Assembly: GCF_002139935.1 (NCBI RefSeq)
Contig: NZ_CP015578.1
Coordinates: 620,001-684,000, forward strand
Direction of reading: 5' to 3'
Length of the DNA: 64,000 bases
Origin: Campylobacter lanienae NCTC 13004
Lineage (GTDB): Bacteria > Campylobacterota > Campylobacteria > Campylobacterales > Campylobacteraceae
The notes under the pieces are model-generated. The model was not told the DNA's origin. It saw only the letters and a list, made by a program, of their open reading frames with translations, and searched no databases. Positions 1 to 9,761 of this stretch are shown here, piece after piece (position 1 is the stretch's first letter; every line of letters starts with the position of its first letter). The translations under genes were made by a program, and so were the position numbers.

Positions 1-645
1 TTAGTCTTAGAGTATGATAGGAGTTTTAAAGTTATAAATGGGGCTAGTTTTAATATAAATGTAAATGATTTTGTCTTTATAACCGGAAAAAGTGGTAGTG
101 GCAAATCCACTTTAATCCGCTCAATGTATGGAGATATGGATATTAGCAGTGGTAGTTTAAATGTCTGTTTGAGTGAATTAAAGGGTATTAATAGAACTTC
201 TTTAGCACTTTTAAGGCAAAGAGTTGGGATAATTTTTCAAGATTTTAGGCTTATAAATGAGTGGAATGTAGAGCGAAATGTGATGTTACCACTTATCATT
301 AAAGGTTATAATCAAAGCGTATGTAAAAAACAGGCTGCAAAGCTATTAAATCATGTAAATTTACTTCATAAATCTGATAAATTCCCATTAGAATTAAGCG
401 GTGGCGAACAGCAAAGAGTAGCGATGGCAAGGGCATTAGCACACAATCCGCAATTGTTATTATGTGATGAGCCAACTGGTAGCTTGGATGACTATTCTAG
501 TGATGTTATCTGGTCACTTCTTCGCTCGGCAAAGGAGGGTTTAGGCACTTGCGTGGTGGTTGTTACACATAAAATTCCTTCAGGTCTAAGGATGGATTAT
601 CGCCACTTTGAGTTATCAAATGGAGAGATAAATGAGATCATTTAA
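1..645 (+). CDS. ftsE: Cell division ATP-binding protein FtsE (5' end outside window)
   Basis: This is the ABC-type ATPase of the FtsEX complex, which sits at the cytoplasmic face of the divisome and drives FtsX to activate periplasmic peptidoglycan hydrolases. The open frame runs from base 1 without a start, so the first residues lie upstream. The visible 214 residues contain Walker A (GKSGSGKS, visible residues 29-36), a Q-loop (IIFQDF), the signature LSGGEQQR, Walker B (LLLCDEPTG) and the H-loop (VVTHK), so all ATPase elements are present. The stop lies 14 bases inside ftsX, indicating translational coupling. C. jejuni has the same ftsE-ftsX-M23 order. Confidence 0.95.
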   Translation, partial: LVLEYDRSFKVINGASFNINVNDFVFITGKSGSGKSTLIRSMYGDMDISSGSLNVCLSELKGINRTSLALLRQRVGIIFQDFRLINEWNVERNVMLPLIIKGYNQSVCKKQAAKLLNHVNLLHKSDKFPLELSGGEQQRVAMARALAHNPQLLLCDEPTGSLDDYSSDVIWSLLRSAKEGLGTCVVVVTHKIPSGLRMDYRHFELSNGEINEII

Positions 646-1441
646 GAGCCATATTAGTGTTATTTTTCCGCTTGTGATCTTGCTTTTTGCTATTGAGTTT
701 AGCTTGATGCTTGGTAAGTTTGTGAGTGATTATGAGTTTAAGATGGCTAGCGATTATAATATTATAATTGTATCAGAAATCGAGCTAAATGATAATATGC
801 TAATTCCGATTATACCGACCTTTGCTTCGCTTGCGACTTTGGATGCGAATTTGATTTTAAATCGTCTTAAAAATGATATCTCGGCTAAAAATATCTCTGT
901 ATTAAAGAGTATTTTGCCTAAATTTTACTCTCTTAAATTGACTAATTTCCCATCTAAAGATGCTATGGTAAATATTAAAGCAAATTTATCTAAAATCCAA
1001 GGCGTAAAGCGAGTTGAAACCTTCTCTAAAACGCATGATCAAGTCTATAATATGCTGATATTATCTAAAAATATAGCCGATTATTTTGCGATTTTAGTTG
1101 GGCTTTTGGGGCTTGTTTTGGTATTTAAACAGATGAGAATTTGGCTTTATGAGCATAAAAGAAGAGTTGAGATTATGACGCTTTTTGGTGCGCCGTATTG
1201 GCTAAAATCAGCTATGCTTTATAAATTATCAATTATAGATAGTATTATCGCAACGACTCTTGTGGTGATATTTTATGCGATTTTCCCAGCTTTGCCAAGC
1301 TTTAAAAGTGCGATTTTTGCCGTTGGATTTGATCAGCCAAATTTAAATTTATTAAGCGATGCTACTATATTATTTGGTGTCTCAATCGGGGTTTCTGTTA
1401 TAGCTGTTAGTTTGGTTATGCTACTTTCAAGGCGTAGATGA
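632..1441 (+). CDS. ftsX: Cell division protein FtsX
   Basis: Membrane partner of FtsE, 269 residues. A first membrane segment (about residues 9-30) is followed by a periplasmic loop to about residue 150, then three further hydrophobic segments (about 150-167, 195-220 and 245-265), matching the four-segment FtsX plan. The loop is where FtsX contacts coiled-coil hydrolase activators in other bacteria, which fits the next gene. The start overlaps ftsE by 14 bases and the end overlaps the M23 gene by 4 bases (ATGA type), so the three genes form one translational unit. The family assignment rests largely on topology and position, because FtsX sequences diverge strongly. Confidence 0.9.
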   Translation: MRSFKSHISVIFPLVILLFAIEFSLMLGKFVSDYEFKMASDYNIIIVSEIELNDNMLIPIIPTFASLATLDANLILNRLKNDISAKNISVLKSILPKFYSLKLTNFPSKDAMVNIKANLSKIQGVKRVETFSKTHDQVYNMLILSKNIADYFAILVGLLGLVLVFKQMRIWLYEHKRRVEIMTLFGAPYWLKSAMLYKLSIIDSIIATTLVVIFYAIFPALPSFKSAIFAVGFDQPNLNLLSDATILFGVSIGVSVIAVSLVMLLSRRR

Positions 1442-2643
1442 TGAGAATTTTACTCCTTTTTACCATATCTATTTATATGCTCTTTTCAGCAGATGTATCA
1501 GAGAAGATAAAAGATCAAAAAGATAGCATAAGCTCAGCTAAAAAGCTTGAAAATCAGATCAATAAAAAGCTTGAAGAGTTAGCTAAAGATATAATCGCTG
1601 GTAATAAAGCTGTAGAGAGTACCGCTAAGCAAATTGAAGAGCTATCAGAGCAGGTAAAAGCTCTAGAAGATAGCGCTCGCAACGCAAATATAGAGCTTGA
1701 TAAATTAACTAGCCAAAATGGTGAATTGATTAAGAATCAAAAAGATATGGAGCTTAGGATGATTAAGATTATAAGCGAGGATTTTGCTTATGATTTGGTC
1801 GCTCCAAATGATTATAGCGAGAGTCAAGATAGCATAATCGCAACTGAAATTTTATCAAATTTAAATAGAGTGATGAGTAGTGAGTTTAAAAAATTAGCCA
1901 AAGATTATGAAGAGACTACAAATTTGATAAAATCGCAATCAGAAAAGATTGAATCTATTAAATTTAATCTTAAAGAATTTCGCCAAAAGCAGACCGCCCT
2001 TAAATCCTTACAAAGCAAACAAAAGCGAAATTTAGAGATCTTAAATCAAGATAAAAATATCTATTCTAAGAAATTAGCCGATATCAAAAAACAGCAAGAT
2101 GAGATGAGAAAAACTCTTGAAAATTTACAAATTCTAGCTGCTAAGCCGCAAGTTCCAGCCAAAAAACAGACCCCGACAAAAGAGCAAAATAGAGCTAAAA
2201 CTGATGATGTAAGAATGATTGGATCAAGCTATCAAGCAGGTAATGTAAAGCGATATAGTGGTGCTAAAACTATTGCGCCTTTGGATAAATTTAGCGTAAA
2301 GCAAAAATTTGGTGATTATGTAGATCCTGTTTATAATATCAAAATTTTTAATGAATCTGTCGTACTTCGCTCTGCCACTACAGATGCTAGGGTGAAAAAT
2401 GTTTTAGCTGGGACAATTGTATTTGCCAAAGAGACTCCTGTATTAGATAAGGTGGTAATAGTAGAAAATGGTAATGGAATTCACACAATTTATGCTCATT
2501 TAGATAAGATTGCTCCTACTATCAAAGTAGGCCAAAAGGTGAAAAAAGGCTATGTTATAGGGCGAGTGAAACAAGATTTGACCTTTGAGGTTACGCAAAA
2601 AAACTATCATATAAATCCGCTTGAATTGATTGCTATGAATTGA
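1438..2643 (+). CDS. EnvC-like degenerate M23/LytM murein hydrolase activator
   Basis: 401 residues: a signal peptide (about 1-18), a long Lys/Glu/Gln-rich coiled-coil region (about 20-240), a Lys/Pro/Thr linker, and a C-terminal LytM/M23 fold (about 290-401) with the GNGIHTIYAHL core. The zinc ligands of active LytM enzymes are not all there: the expected HxGxD block reads IKIFNESVVL, and the final HxH-type motif reads DLTFEV. That is the pattern of EnvC, which activates amidases rather than cutting peptidoglycan itself. It overlaps ftsX by 4 bases, and an Ami-type amidase lies 5.5 kb downstream on the same strand. The activator role is inferred from domain order, missing ligands and context. 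Confidence 0.85.
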   Translation: MMRILLLFTISIYMLFSADVSEKIKDQKDSISSAKKLENQINKKLEELAKDIIAGNKAVESTAKQIEELSEQVKALEDSARNANIELDKLTSQNGELIKNQKDMELRMIKIISEDFAYDLVAPNDYSESQDSIIATEILSNLNRVMSSEFKKLAKDYEETTNLIKSQSEKIESIKFNLKEFRQKQTALKSLQSKQKRNLEILNQDKNIYSKKLADIKKQQDEMRKTLENLQILAAKPQVPAKKQTPTKEQNRAKTDDVRMIGSSYQAGNVKRYSGAKTIAPLDKFSVKQKFGDYVDPVYNIKIFNESVVLRSATTDARVKNVLAGTIVFAKETPVLDKVVIVENGNGIHTIYAHLDKIAPTIKVGQKVKKGYVIGRVKQDLTFEVTQKNYHINPLELIAMN

Positions 2644-2675
2644 TTGGCTTGAATTTAATATTAATTAATGCGTTT

Positions 2676-3440
<765 letters not shown>

Positions 3441-3452
3441 GAAGGGAATATA

Positions 3453-3671
3453 ATGAGAATAGAAGAGATAGCCGCTAAGGCTTTAGAAGCTGTGGGTGAT
3501 GATAGATATAAATTAGCGCTTTTGGTGGCTAAAAGGGCTGAAGCTATAGCAAATGGCGCACAAATTTTAGTAGATGCAAATGCTCAAAAGATGAAATATA
3601 CTGATATTGCGCTTTTAGAGATAGCTTATGGTAAAATTGTTTTAGAGGGAATAGTTGAATCAAATAGATAG
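3453..3671 (+). CDS. rpoZ: RNA polymerase omega subunit
   Basis: 72-residue omega subunit, which helps assemble and stabilise the beta' subunit of RNA polymerase. It starts [11 protein letters not shown] and contains the family pattern [19 protein letters not shown]. An AAGGG-type ribosome site precedes the ATG. It overlaps the spoT start by 17 bases; the rpoZ-spoT pairing is widespread in bacteria, and omega takes part in the ppGpp response in some of them. Confidence 0.95.
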   Translation: MRIEEIAAKALEAVGDDRYKLALLVAKRAEAIANGAQILVDANAQKMKYTDIALLEIAYGKIVLEGIVESNR

Positions 3672-5844
3672 CGAGCAGCTCTTAGAGCAGCTTATAGATG
3701 AAGTTGTCTGTGCTAAAAGCATAGAGTCGGCAAAGGATGTTTTATACTCTGTAGCTAAGCCAACGGGGATGCTTTTAAAGGCTGTTGATTATTGTATTAG
3801 ATTACATGATGGGCAGTTTAGAAAGAGTGGTGAGCCATACTCTATTCATCCGATTTTGGTTTGTTCATTTGTAGCGCATATGGGTGGCGATGAGAGTATG
3901 CTTATTGCTGCTTTGCTCCATGATGTAGTAGAAGATACAGAATGCAGTGAAGAGGAGTTACAATTTGAATTTGGCGAAGAGGTAGCGGTATTAGTGCGTG
4001 GGCTTACAAAGATTGTAGCTATTAGAGAAAATGAGCTTATAAGCTCTAGTTCTAATGAGAAATTGGCAGCTTCGGCCTTGACATTTAGAAAGATGCTTTT
4101 GGTATCTATAGAAGATGTTAGGGTTTTGATTATCAAGCTTTGTGATAGATTACACAATATGCTAACTTTGGATGTATTAAGACCAGAGAAACAAAAGCGA
4201 ATTTCAGAAGAGACCTTGGTGGTGTATGCGCCAATCGCTCATAGACTCGGTATATCATCTATTAAGAATATATTAGAGGATTTAAGCTTTAAATATGTTA
4301 TGCCTAAAGAGTATGCTGGGATAGAGTCATATATAAATGAGCATAAGCAACAACTTCAATTAAAGATAAATTCATTTAGCCAAAAGGTTAGCGAAAAGCT
4401 TTTGGCAAATGGCTTTTCTGAAGATAGCTTTGTTATGCAAAAGAGAATCAAACACTACTACTCAATATATCTTAAAATGCAACGAAAAGGGATAAGCTTA
4501 GAAGAGGTTTTGGATCTTTTGGCTGTTAGAATTTTAGTCCATAATCCAAAAGATTGCTATTTAGCACTTGGGATTATACATATGAATTTTAATCCATTAA
4601 TATCAAGATTTAAAGATTATATCGCCTTGCCAAAGCAAAATGGATATCAAACTATCCACACAACGATCTTTGATGATAAATCTATTATAGAAGCTCAAAT
4701 TCGCTCATTTGACATGCATAAAACCGCAGAGTATGGGGTGGCGGCTCATTGGAAATATAAAAGCGGTGGCTTGGTATCGCCTAAGCTTGATTGGCTAAGT
4801 GACATTAAAGCTCAAGAGAGCGATGATAAGAGCATTGAGGATCTATATGAGTATGCTAAGGATAGCTTATATGTAGAAGATATCGCTGTATATTCTCCAA
4901 AAGGTGGGATTTTCACACTTCCTAGGGGTGCTACGGCTTTGGATTATGCGTATGAAATTCACTCTGAAGTTGGCCTACACGCTAAAGAAGCTTATATAAA
5001 TAGGATTAAGGTTCCTTTATTAACTGAGTTAAAAAATGGAGATATAGTCCGCATTGTCACAGGAGATGAAGCCAAATATCGTTGTAGTTGGCTTGATAGT
5101 GTTAAGACTGGGAAGGCTAGGGCGACTATTAGAAGTTTTTGTCGGCAAAAGTTGCGTGATATAAACTATCAAGTATCGATTGATATTTTGTCGGCTATAT
5201 TTAATGTCAATGAAGCTAAAATTTTGGAGTGGTTAGAAGAAGAGGGATTAAGCAAAAAGATCTCAAAAATAGCCACAGACTCTGTATATCTAAAAGAGGT
5301 AGTCCAAATTTTAGATACTCACTCTAAAAAAGATAAGCTATTTTCGCTTAAATTTAGTGATAAACACGAGGTTAAAAAGCAGAAATTTGACAATATAGTT
5401 GTATATTCAAATTTCACTATTAAGAGTGTGGATTTTGACTATTGTTGTAACCCAAAACGGGGCGATGATATCATAGGATTTAGAAATAATAGCAATGTTA
5501 CAGTCCATCACAAACTATGTGAGAGAGCCGCAAAATTAATGAGCGATAAAGAGGAGATGATCTTTGTCAAATGGACTAGAAATGCTCCGCATAGATATAA
5601 GGTTATTTTAAGTATCGAAAACAAAAGGGGAAGTTTAGCTGAATTTTTAACATATTTAGCTAAACTCAATGTTGATTTAGTCACTATCACGCTTAGTCAG
5701 AGCGATGATTTGATAGCGGCTGATTATTTCGATGTTGTGATAGAACTTAGCGATAATCTAGATAGCTCTGTGATTAGAGATAGATTAAAGGATCGCTATA
5801 AGATAGCTGAATTTAGCTCTCTAAGTGACGCATATAAAAATTAA
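3655..5844 (+). CDS. spoT: Bifunctional (p)ppGpp synthetase/hydrolase
   Basis: Long RelA/SpoT homologue of 729 residues that makes and degrades the alarmone (p)ppGpp during starvation. Domain order: HD hydrolase (about 50-160, with [11 protein letters not shown] and LCDRLHNM), synthetase (about 240-360, with [14 protein letters not shown]), TGS (about 400-460, [21 protein letters not shown]), then a C-terminal ACT domain (about 650-720). The HD metal-binding residues are intact, so both activities are expected, as for the single long RSH protein of Campylobacter. Start: TTG at 3655 inside the end of rpoZ, with AGAGGGA just upstream. Confidence 0.95.
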   Translation: MNQIDSEQLLEQLIDEVVCAKSIESAKDVLYSVAKPTGMLLKAVDYCIRLHDGQFRKSGEPYSIHPILVCSFVAHMGGDESMLIAALLHDVVEDTECSEEELQFEFGEEVAVLVRGLTKIVAIRENELISSSSNEKLAASALTFRKMLLVSIEDVRVLIIKLCDRLHNMLTLDVLRPEKQKRISEETLVVYAPIAHRLGISSIKNILEDLSFKYVMPKEYAGIESYINEHKQQLQLKINSFSQKVSEKLLANGFSEDSFVMQKRIKHYYSIYLKMQRKGISLEEVLDLLAVRILVHNPKDCYLALGIIHMNFNPLISRFKDYIALPKQNGYQTIHTTIFDDKSIIEAQIRSFDMHKTAEYGVAAHWKYKSGGLVSPKLDWLSDIKAQESDDKSIEDLYEYAKDSLYVEDIAVYSPKGGIFTLPRGATALDYAYEIHSEVGLHAKEAYINRIKVPLLTELKNGDIVRIVTGDEAKYRCSWLDSVKTGKARATIRSFCRQKLRDINYQVSIDILSAIFNVNEAKILEWLEEEGLSKKISKIATDSVYLKEVVQILDTHSKKDKLFSLKFSDKHEVKKQKFDNIVVYSNFTIKSVDFDYCCNPKRGDDIIGFRNNSNVTVHHKLCERAAKLMSDKEEMIFVKWTRNAPHRYKVILSIENKRGSLAEFLTYLAKLNVDLVTITLSQSDDLIAADYFDVVIELSDNLDSSVIRDRLKDRYKIAEFSSLSDAYKN

Positions 5845-5852
5845 GGAAGATT

Positions 5853-7055
5853 ATGATAGCTAAAATTATGAGTGAGATCAAGCGTGGAACCGCTGAAATA
5901 ATTGATTATGAGAGAATTGAAAAATTGATTAAAGATTACTATGAAAATGGTAAAAATTTCTATATCAAGGCGGGATTTGATCCGACTGCCCCTGATCTTC
6001 ATCTAGGTCATACAGTGGTGTTGAATAAGATGAGATTACTTCAAGATCACGGCGGTATCGTTCAATTTTTGATAGGTGATTTCACTGCTAAAATCGGTGA
6101 TCCAACTGGTAAAAGCGTTACTAGAAAGATTTTGAGTGATGATGTTATAGCGCAAAATGCCAAAACCTATAAAGAGCAAGTTTTTAAAATATTAGACGAA
6201 AGTAAAACTGAAGTAATGTTTAATTCTGCTTGGCTAAATAGCCTTGGTGCTGATGGATTGATCGCACTTGCTAGCACATTTAATGTAGCTAGAATGCTTG
6301 AGCGTGATGACTTTACTAAGCGATATAAGGCTGAAACTCCTATAGCTATAAGTGAGTTTTTGTATCCACTTTTACAAGGTTATGATAGCGTTGCGATGAA
6401 GTGCGATATAGAGATGGGTGGAACGGATCAGAAATTTAATCTTTTAATGGGTAGAACTCTTGGTCGCACATATAATATAGGAAAAGAACAAGCTATCATC
6501 ATGATGCCACTTCTAGTTGGTCTTGATGGTGTCAATAAAATGAGTAAAAGCCTTGGTAACTATATCGGTGTTACTGAATCTGCTAAGGATATCTTCGCTA
6601 AAACTTTGAGTATTAGTGATGAGCTTATGTGGGTTTGGTATGAGCTATTAAGTAGTTTAAGTAGTGATGAGATTGAGAAGCTTAAAAATGATGTTAAAAG
6701 CGGAGCTTTGCATCCTAAGGTTGCTAAGGAGAATTTGGCTTTAGAGTTAGCAGCTAGATTTAGTGATAAAGAGGCTGCTAAGGCTGCTGGAGATGAGTTT
6801 AATAGAGTCCATGCTAAGGGTGAATTGCCAAGCGATATGGCTAAATTTGAGATTAATGCTGATGATATTTGGATAGTTGAAGCGCTTAGTTTGTGTAAGT
6901 TAGTTGGGTCAAATTCAGATGCTCGTCGCCATATTAAGGCAAATGCTGTTAGTGTAAATCAGGCCAAAATTAGCGATGAGCAGCTTAGACTTTCTAAGGG
7001 TGAGTATGTATTACAAGTTGGTAAAAAAGCTTATGCTAGATTAGAGGTAAAATAA
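5853..7055 (+). CDS. tyrS: Tyrosyl-tRNA synthetase
   Basis: Class I aminoacyl-tRNA synthetase charging tRNA-Tyr, 400 residues. It shows the HIGH-like motif HLGH within [10 protein letters not shown] (about residues 49-57), the tyrosine-pocket region GGTDQKFN, the KMSKS motif ([10 protein letters not shown], about 229-238) and a C-terminal S4-like RNA-binding domain (about 335-400). An AAGGA ribosome site precedes the ATG at 5853; the later ATG at 5868 is less well placed. Its stop shares one base with the start of the next gene (TAATG). Confidence 0.97.
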   Translation: MIAKIMSEIKRGTAEIIDYERIEKLIKDYYENGKNFYIKAGFDPTAPDLHLGHTVVLNKMRLLQDHGGIVQFLIGDFTAKIGDPTGKSVTRKILSDDVIAQNAKTYKEQVFKILDESKTEVMFNSAWLNSLGADGLIALASTFNVARMLERDDFTKRYKAETPIAISEFLYPLLQGYDSVAMKCDIEMGGTDQKFNLLMGRTLGRTYNIGKEQAIIMMPLLVGLDGVNKMSKSLGNYIGVTESAKDIFAKTLSISDELMWVWYELLSSLSSDEIEKLKNDVKSGALHPKVAKENLALELAARFSDKEAAKAAGDEFNRVHAKGELPSDMAKFEINADDIWIVEALSLCKLVGSNSDARRHIKANAVSVNQAKISDEQLRLSKGEYVLQVGKKAYARLEVK

Positions 7056-8167
7056 TGGAATTAAAAAGTTTAAAAATCGGAAAATATGTGATCAAATACC
7101 CTATTATCCAAGGCGGTATGGGACTTGGCATAAGCTGGAATAAATTAGCTGGTAATGTCAGTTTAAATGGCGGTTTAGGTGTTATCAGCTCTGTTGGTAC
7201 TGGATATTATGAGCATAGAGCTCACATCACTAAAGAGCTAAACTCAAAACCATATGATAGTGTGAATTTCTACTCTAGAGAGGGATTTAAGGCTATAATC
7301 GATAATGCGCGTAAAATTTGTGGAGATAGACCGTTAGCTGCTAATATAATGTGTGCTAGTAATGATTATGCTAGAATAGTCAAAGATGCTTGCGAACACG
7401 GCATTAATATCATAATTTCAGGTGCTGGACTTCCTACGAATTTGCCTGAGCTTACTAAGGGGTTTGCCGATGTGGCTTTGGTGCCGATCATTAGCTCGGC
7501 TAAGGCTTTAAAGATAATTTGTAAAAGATGGTATGATAGATATAATAGACTACCAGATGCTGTGGTGCTAGAAGGGCCACTTAGTGGCGGACATCAGGGA
7601 TTTACATATGAGCAGTGCTTGGATCCAAACTATCAGCTTGAGAATTTGATTCAGCCTGTTGTAGATGAAGCATCTAAATGGGCTGATATAGGCGGAAATC
7701 CTATTCCTGTGGTGGCAGCTGGTGGGATATGGGATCATGATGATATAGCTAAGGTTATAAATCTTGGAGCGAGTGGCGTACAGATGGGGACTAGATTTAT
7801 CGGGACTTATGAGTGCGATGCTGCTGATGGGTTTAAAGAGGTCTTGCTAGCGGCTAAAAAAGAGGATATTAGGCTTATTAAAAGCCCTGTTGGATATCCG
7901 GCTCGTGGGATTCAGACAAATTTACTTGATCTAGTAGATAAAAAGGCTGGGCCTAAAATTCAGTGTATTAGCAACTGCGTCTCTCCATGCCAAAGGGGCA
8001 AAGAGGCTAAGCAAGTTGGGTATTGTATCGCTGATAGGCTCTATGATGCTGTAAGTGGCAATAAAGAAACGGGGCTATTTTTCAGTGGTGCTAATGGATA
8101 TAGGCTAAATGAGATAATTAGCGTTAAAGAGCTTATTAAAAAGTTGGTTTATGGGGAAAATAGTTAA
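7055..8167 (+). CDS. NAD(P)H-dependent FMN enzyme, nitronate monooxygenase/FabK-like
   Basis: 370 residues, a TIM-barrel flavoprotein of the 2-nitropropane dioxygenase (nitronate monooxygenase)/FabK superfamily. The N terminus IIQGGMGLGIS, the HQGFTYEQ segment, and the C-terminal VVAAGGIWDHDDI and GASGVQMGTRF (FMN phosphate binding) are family hallmarks. A CISNCVSPCQRG cluster near residue 310 gives three closely spaced cysteines, seen in some members. Nitronate oxidation cannot be told from enoyl-ACP reduction or another flavin reaction by sequence alone. It lies between tyrS and the amidase as in C. jejuni and overlaps the amidase by 17 bases. Confidence 0.8.
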   Translation: MELKSLKIGKYVIKYPIIQGGMGLGISWNKLAGNVSLNGGLGVISSVGTGYYEHRAHITKELNSKPYDSVNFYSREGFKAIIDNARKICGDRPLAANIMCASNDYARIVKDACEHGINIIISGAGLPTNLPELTKGFADVALVPIISSAKALKIICKRWYDRYNRLPDAVVLEGPLSGGHQGFTYEQCLDPNYQLENLIQPVVDEASKWADIGGNPIPVVAAGGIWDHDDIAKVINLGASGVQMGTRFIGTYECDAADGFKEVLLAAKKEDIRLIKSPVGYPARGIQTNLLDLVDKKAGPKIQCISNCVSPCQRGKEAKQVGYCIADRLYDAVSGNKETGLFFSGANGYRLNEIISVKELIKKLVYGENS

Positions 8168-9761
8168 GTTTTTATTGCCGTTTTTTCTTGCTATTTTTGC
8201 TTTTGGTGGTGGTGTTTTTGATGATTTTGATAATAAATTTACCAAGGCAAATAAGCAAGATAGAATTCAAATCTATCATGAGTTAAAAGGAGTGTATCTA
8301 AACTCGATATTAAATGATAATGAGAAGTTAAAATTAGAGAGCTTAAAAAGATTAGTTAGCGGTGCTAAGATACTTGGGGTTGATGATAGCGTATATGCCA
8401 AAGAGCTAAAAAGTATAGAAAATAAAAAAGATGAAAAGCCTAAAGCCACCGCAGAAAATAAAATCCAAACCCAAAATAAAACTGAAACAAAAAATCAAGC
8501 AAAAACCCAAAATAAAGCTCAAGCCACAAAGCAAGAAAAAGCTCAAGCCAAAGCGAACGAGAAAAGTCAAAATAAAACAGATAATAAAACACCGGCAAAA
8601 GCTGAAGCAAAAGCCGCAACAAAAACGGCAGTAAAAACCATGGCGAAAAGCGAAAACAAAAGCAATCAAATAGCCAAAATTCTATCGCTATCAAGCTCCA
8701 AAAATGCTTTTGTCGTGAATTTAAATACCAATAGCAATAAGATTGATATCAAGAGTTCTGAGCTAAATCAGAGTAAATCATATCGCAAGATATTTGAATT
8801 TGATGGGGTATTAACTACCAAATATGAGAATAAAAAATCTCAAATTTCAGATCAAATAAGGGTAGCGCAATTTAATAAAGAGCGAGTTAGAATTGTTTTT
8901 ACCGATGATAAAGAGCAGGATATAGAGTATAAATTTGATGGTAATAGCATAATTTTCACACTCAAAAATAGCAAAAACACAACCCAAAAAGCCACCACAA
9001 AAGCAGTGTCAAAAACAGATAAAAAACCAACAACACAAAAAAATAGCCAAAAAACACCAACTAAGGTAGCAAATCAAGCTAAAGGAAAGATTGTAGTATT
9101 AGACGCTGGACATGGTGGTAAGGACGCTGGGGCTGTGGGCAAAAATAAATTATATGAAAAAAATATTGTCTTAAATATAGCGCTAGAAGCTGGTAAAATA
9201 CTAAAAAATCGTGGATATAAAGTCTATTATACAAGGAGCAATGATAAATTTATAAATCTTAGAGATCGCACAAGCTTTGCTAATGAAAAAAAGGCCGATA
9301 TCTTCATCTCTATTCACGCAAACGCCGCTCCAAATGAGAAAAAAGCCAAAGAGATGCAAGGTATCGAGACATATTTTCTAAGCCCGACTAGAAGTGAGCG
9401 AAGTATGCAAGCTGCGAATTTGGAAAATAAAGCTGATACTGATGAGATGAATTATTTCACTAAAATTAGCTATCTAAATTTCTTAAATAGAGAAAAGATC
9501 ATCGCATCTAATAAACTTGCTATTGATGTCCAATCAAATCTTTTAAGTGCGGTTAAATCTAAATTTAAAGTCGTAGATGGTGGCGTTAGAGAGGCTCCAT
9601 TTTGGGTTTTGGTGGGGGCTTTGATGCCTGCTGTTTTGATAGAGGCTGGATATATAACTCATACAAATGATCATAAACTACTATCAAACAAAAGCTACAC
9701 AGATAAAATCGCTCTTGGTATAGCAGATGGAATTGATGATTATTTTGCGAAAAATCAATGA
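8151..9761 (+). CDS. amiA: N-acetylmuramoyl-L-alanine amidase (Ami family)
   Basis: 536-residue secreted zinc amidase that cuts the bond between MurNAc and the stem peptide during daughter-cell separation. A signal peptide (about 1-18) is followed by a helical segment, a low-complexity Lys/Ala/Gln/Asn/Thr linker (about 85-180), an AMIN-like beta domain (about 185-280), a second Lys/Thr linker, and the Amidase_3 domain (about 305-536). The catalytic domain has VVLDAGHGGKDAG, a Glu after it (LYEKNIVL), FISIHANA and VLIEAGYITH, covering the zinc-binding and catalytic positions. It is a candidate partner for the EnvC-like protein encoded near ftsEX. The start overlaps the preceding gene and no strong ribosome site is visible. 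Confidence 0.92.
   Translation: MGKIVKFLLPFFLAIFAFGGGVFDDFDNKFTKANKQDRIQIYHELKGVYLNSILNDNEKLKLESLKRLVSGAKILGVDDSVYAKELKSIENKKDEKPKATAENKIQTQNKTETKNQAKTQNKAQATKQEKAQAKANEKSQNKTDNKTPAKAEAKAATKTAVKTMAKSENKSNQIAKILSLSSSKNAFVVNLNTNSNKIDIKSSELNQSKSYRKIFEFDGVLTTKYENKKSQISDQIRVAQFNKERVRIVFTDDKEQDIEYKFDGNSIIFTLKNSKNTTQKATTKAVSKTDKKPTTQKNSQKTPTKVANQAKGKIVVLDAGHGGKDAGAVGKNKLYEKNIVLNIALEAGKILKNRGYKVYYTRSNDKFINLRDRTSFANEKKADIFISIHANAAPNEKKAKEMQGIETYFLSPTRSERSMQAANLENKADTDEMNYFTKISYLNFLNREKIIASNKLAIDVQSNLLSAVKSKFKVVDGGVREAPFWVLVGALMPAVLIEAGYITHTNDHKLLSNKSYTDKIALGIADGIDDYFAKNQ

Noticed and set aside
8406-8694. Several long open frames on both strands over the amidase linker
   Set aside because: They arise from the A-rich low-complexity coding region and have biased, unnatural composition.
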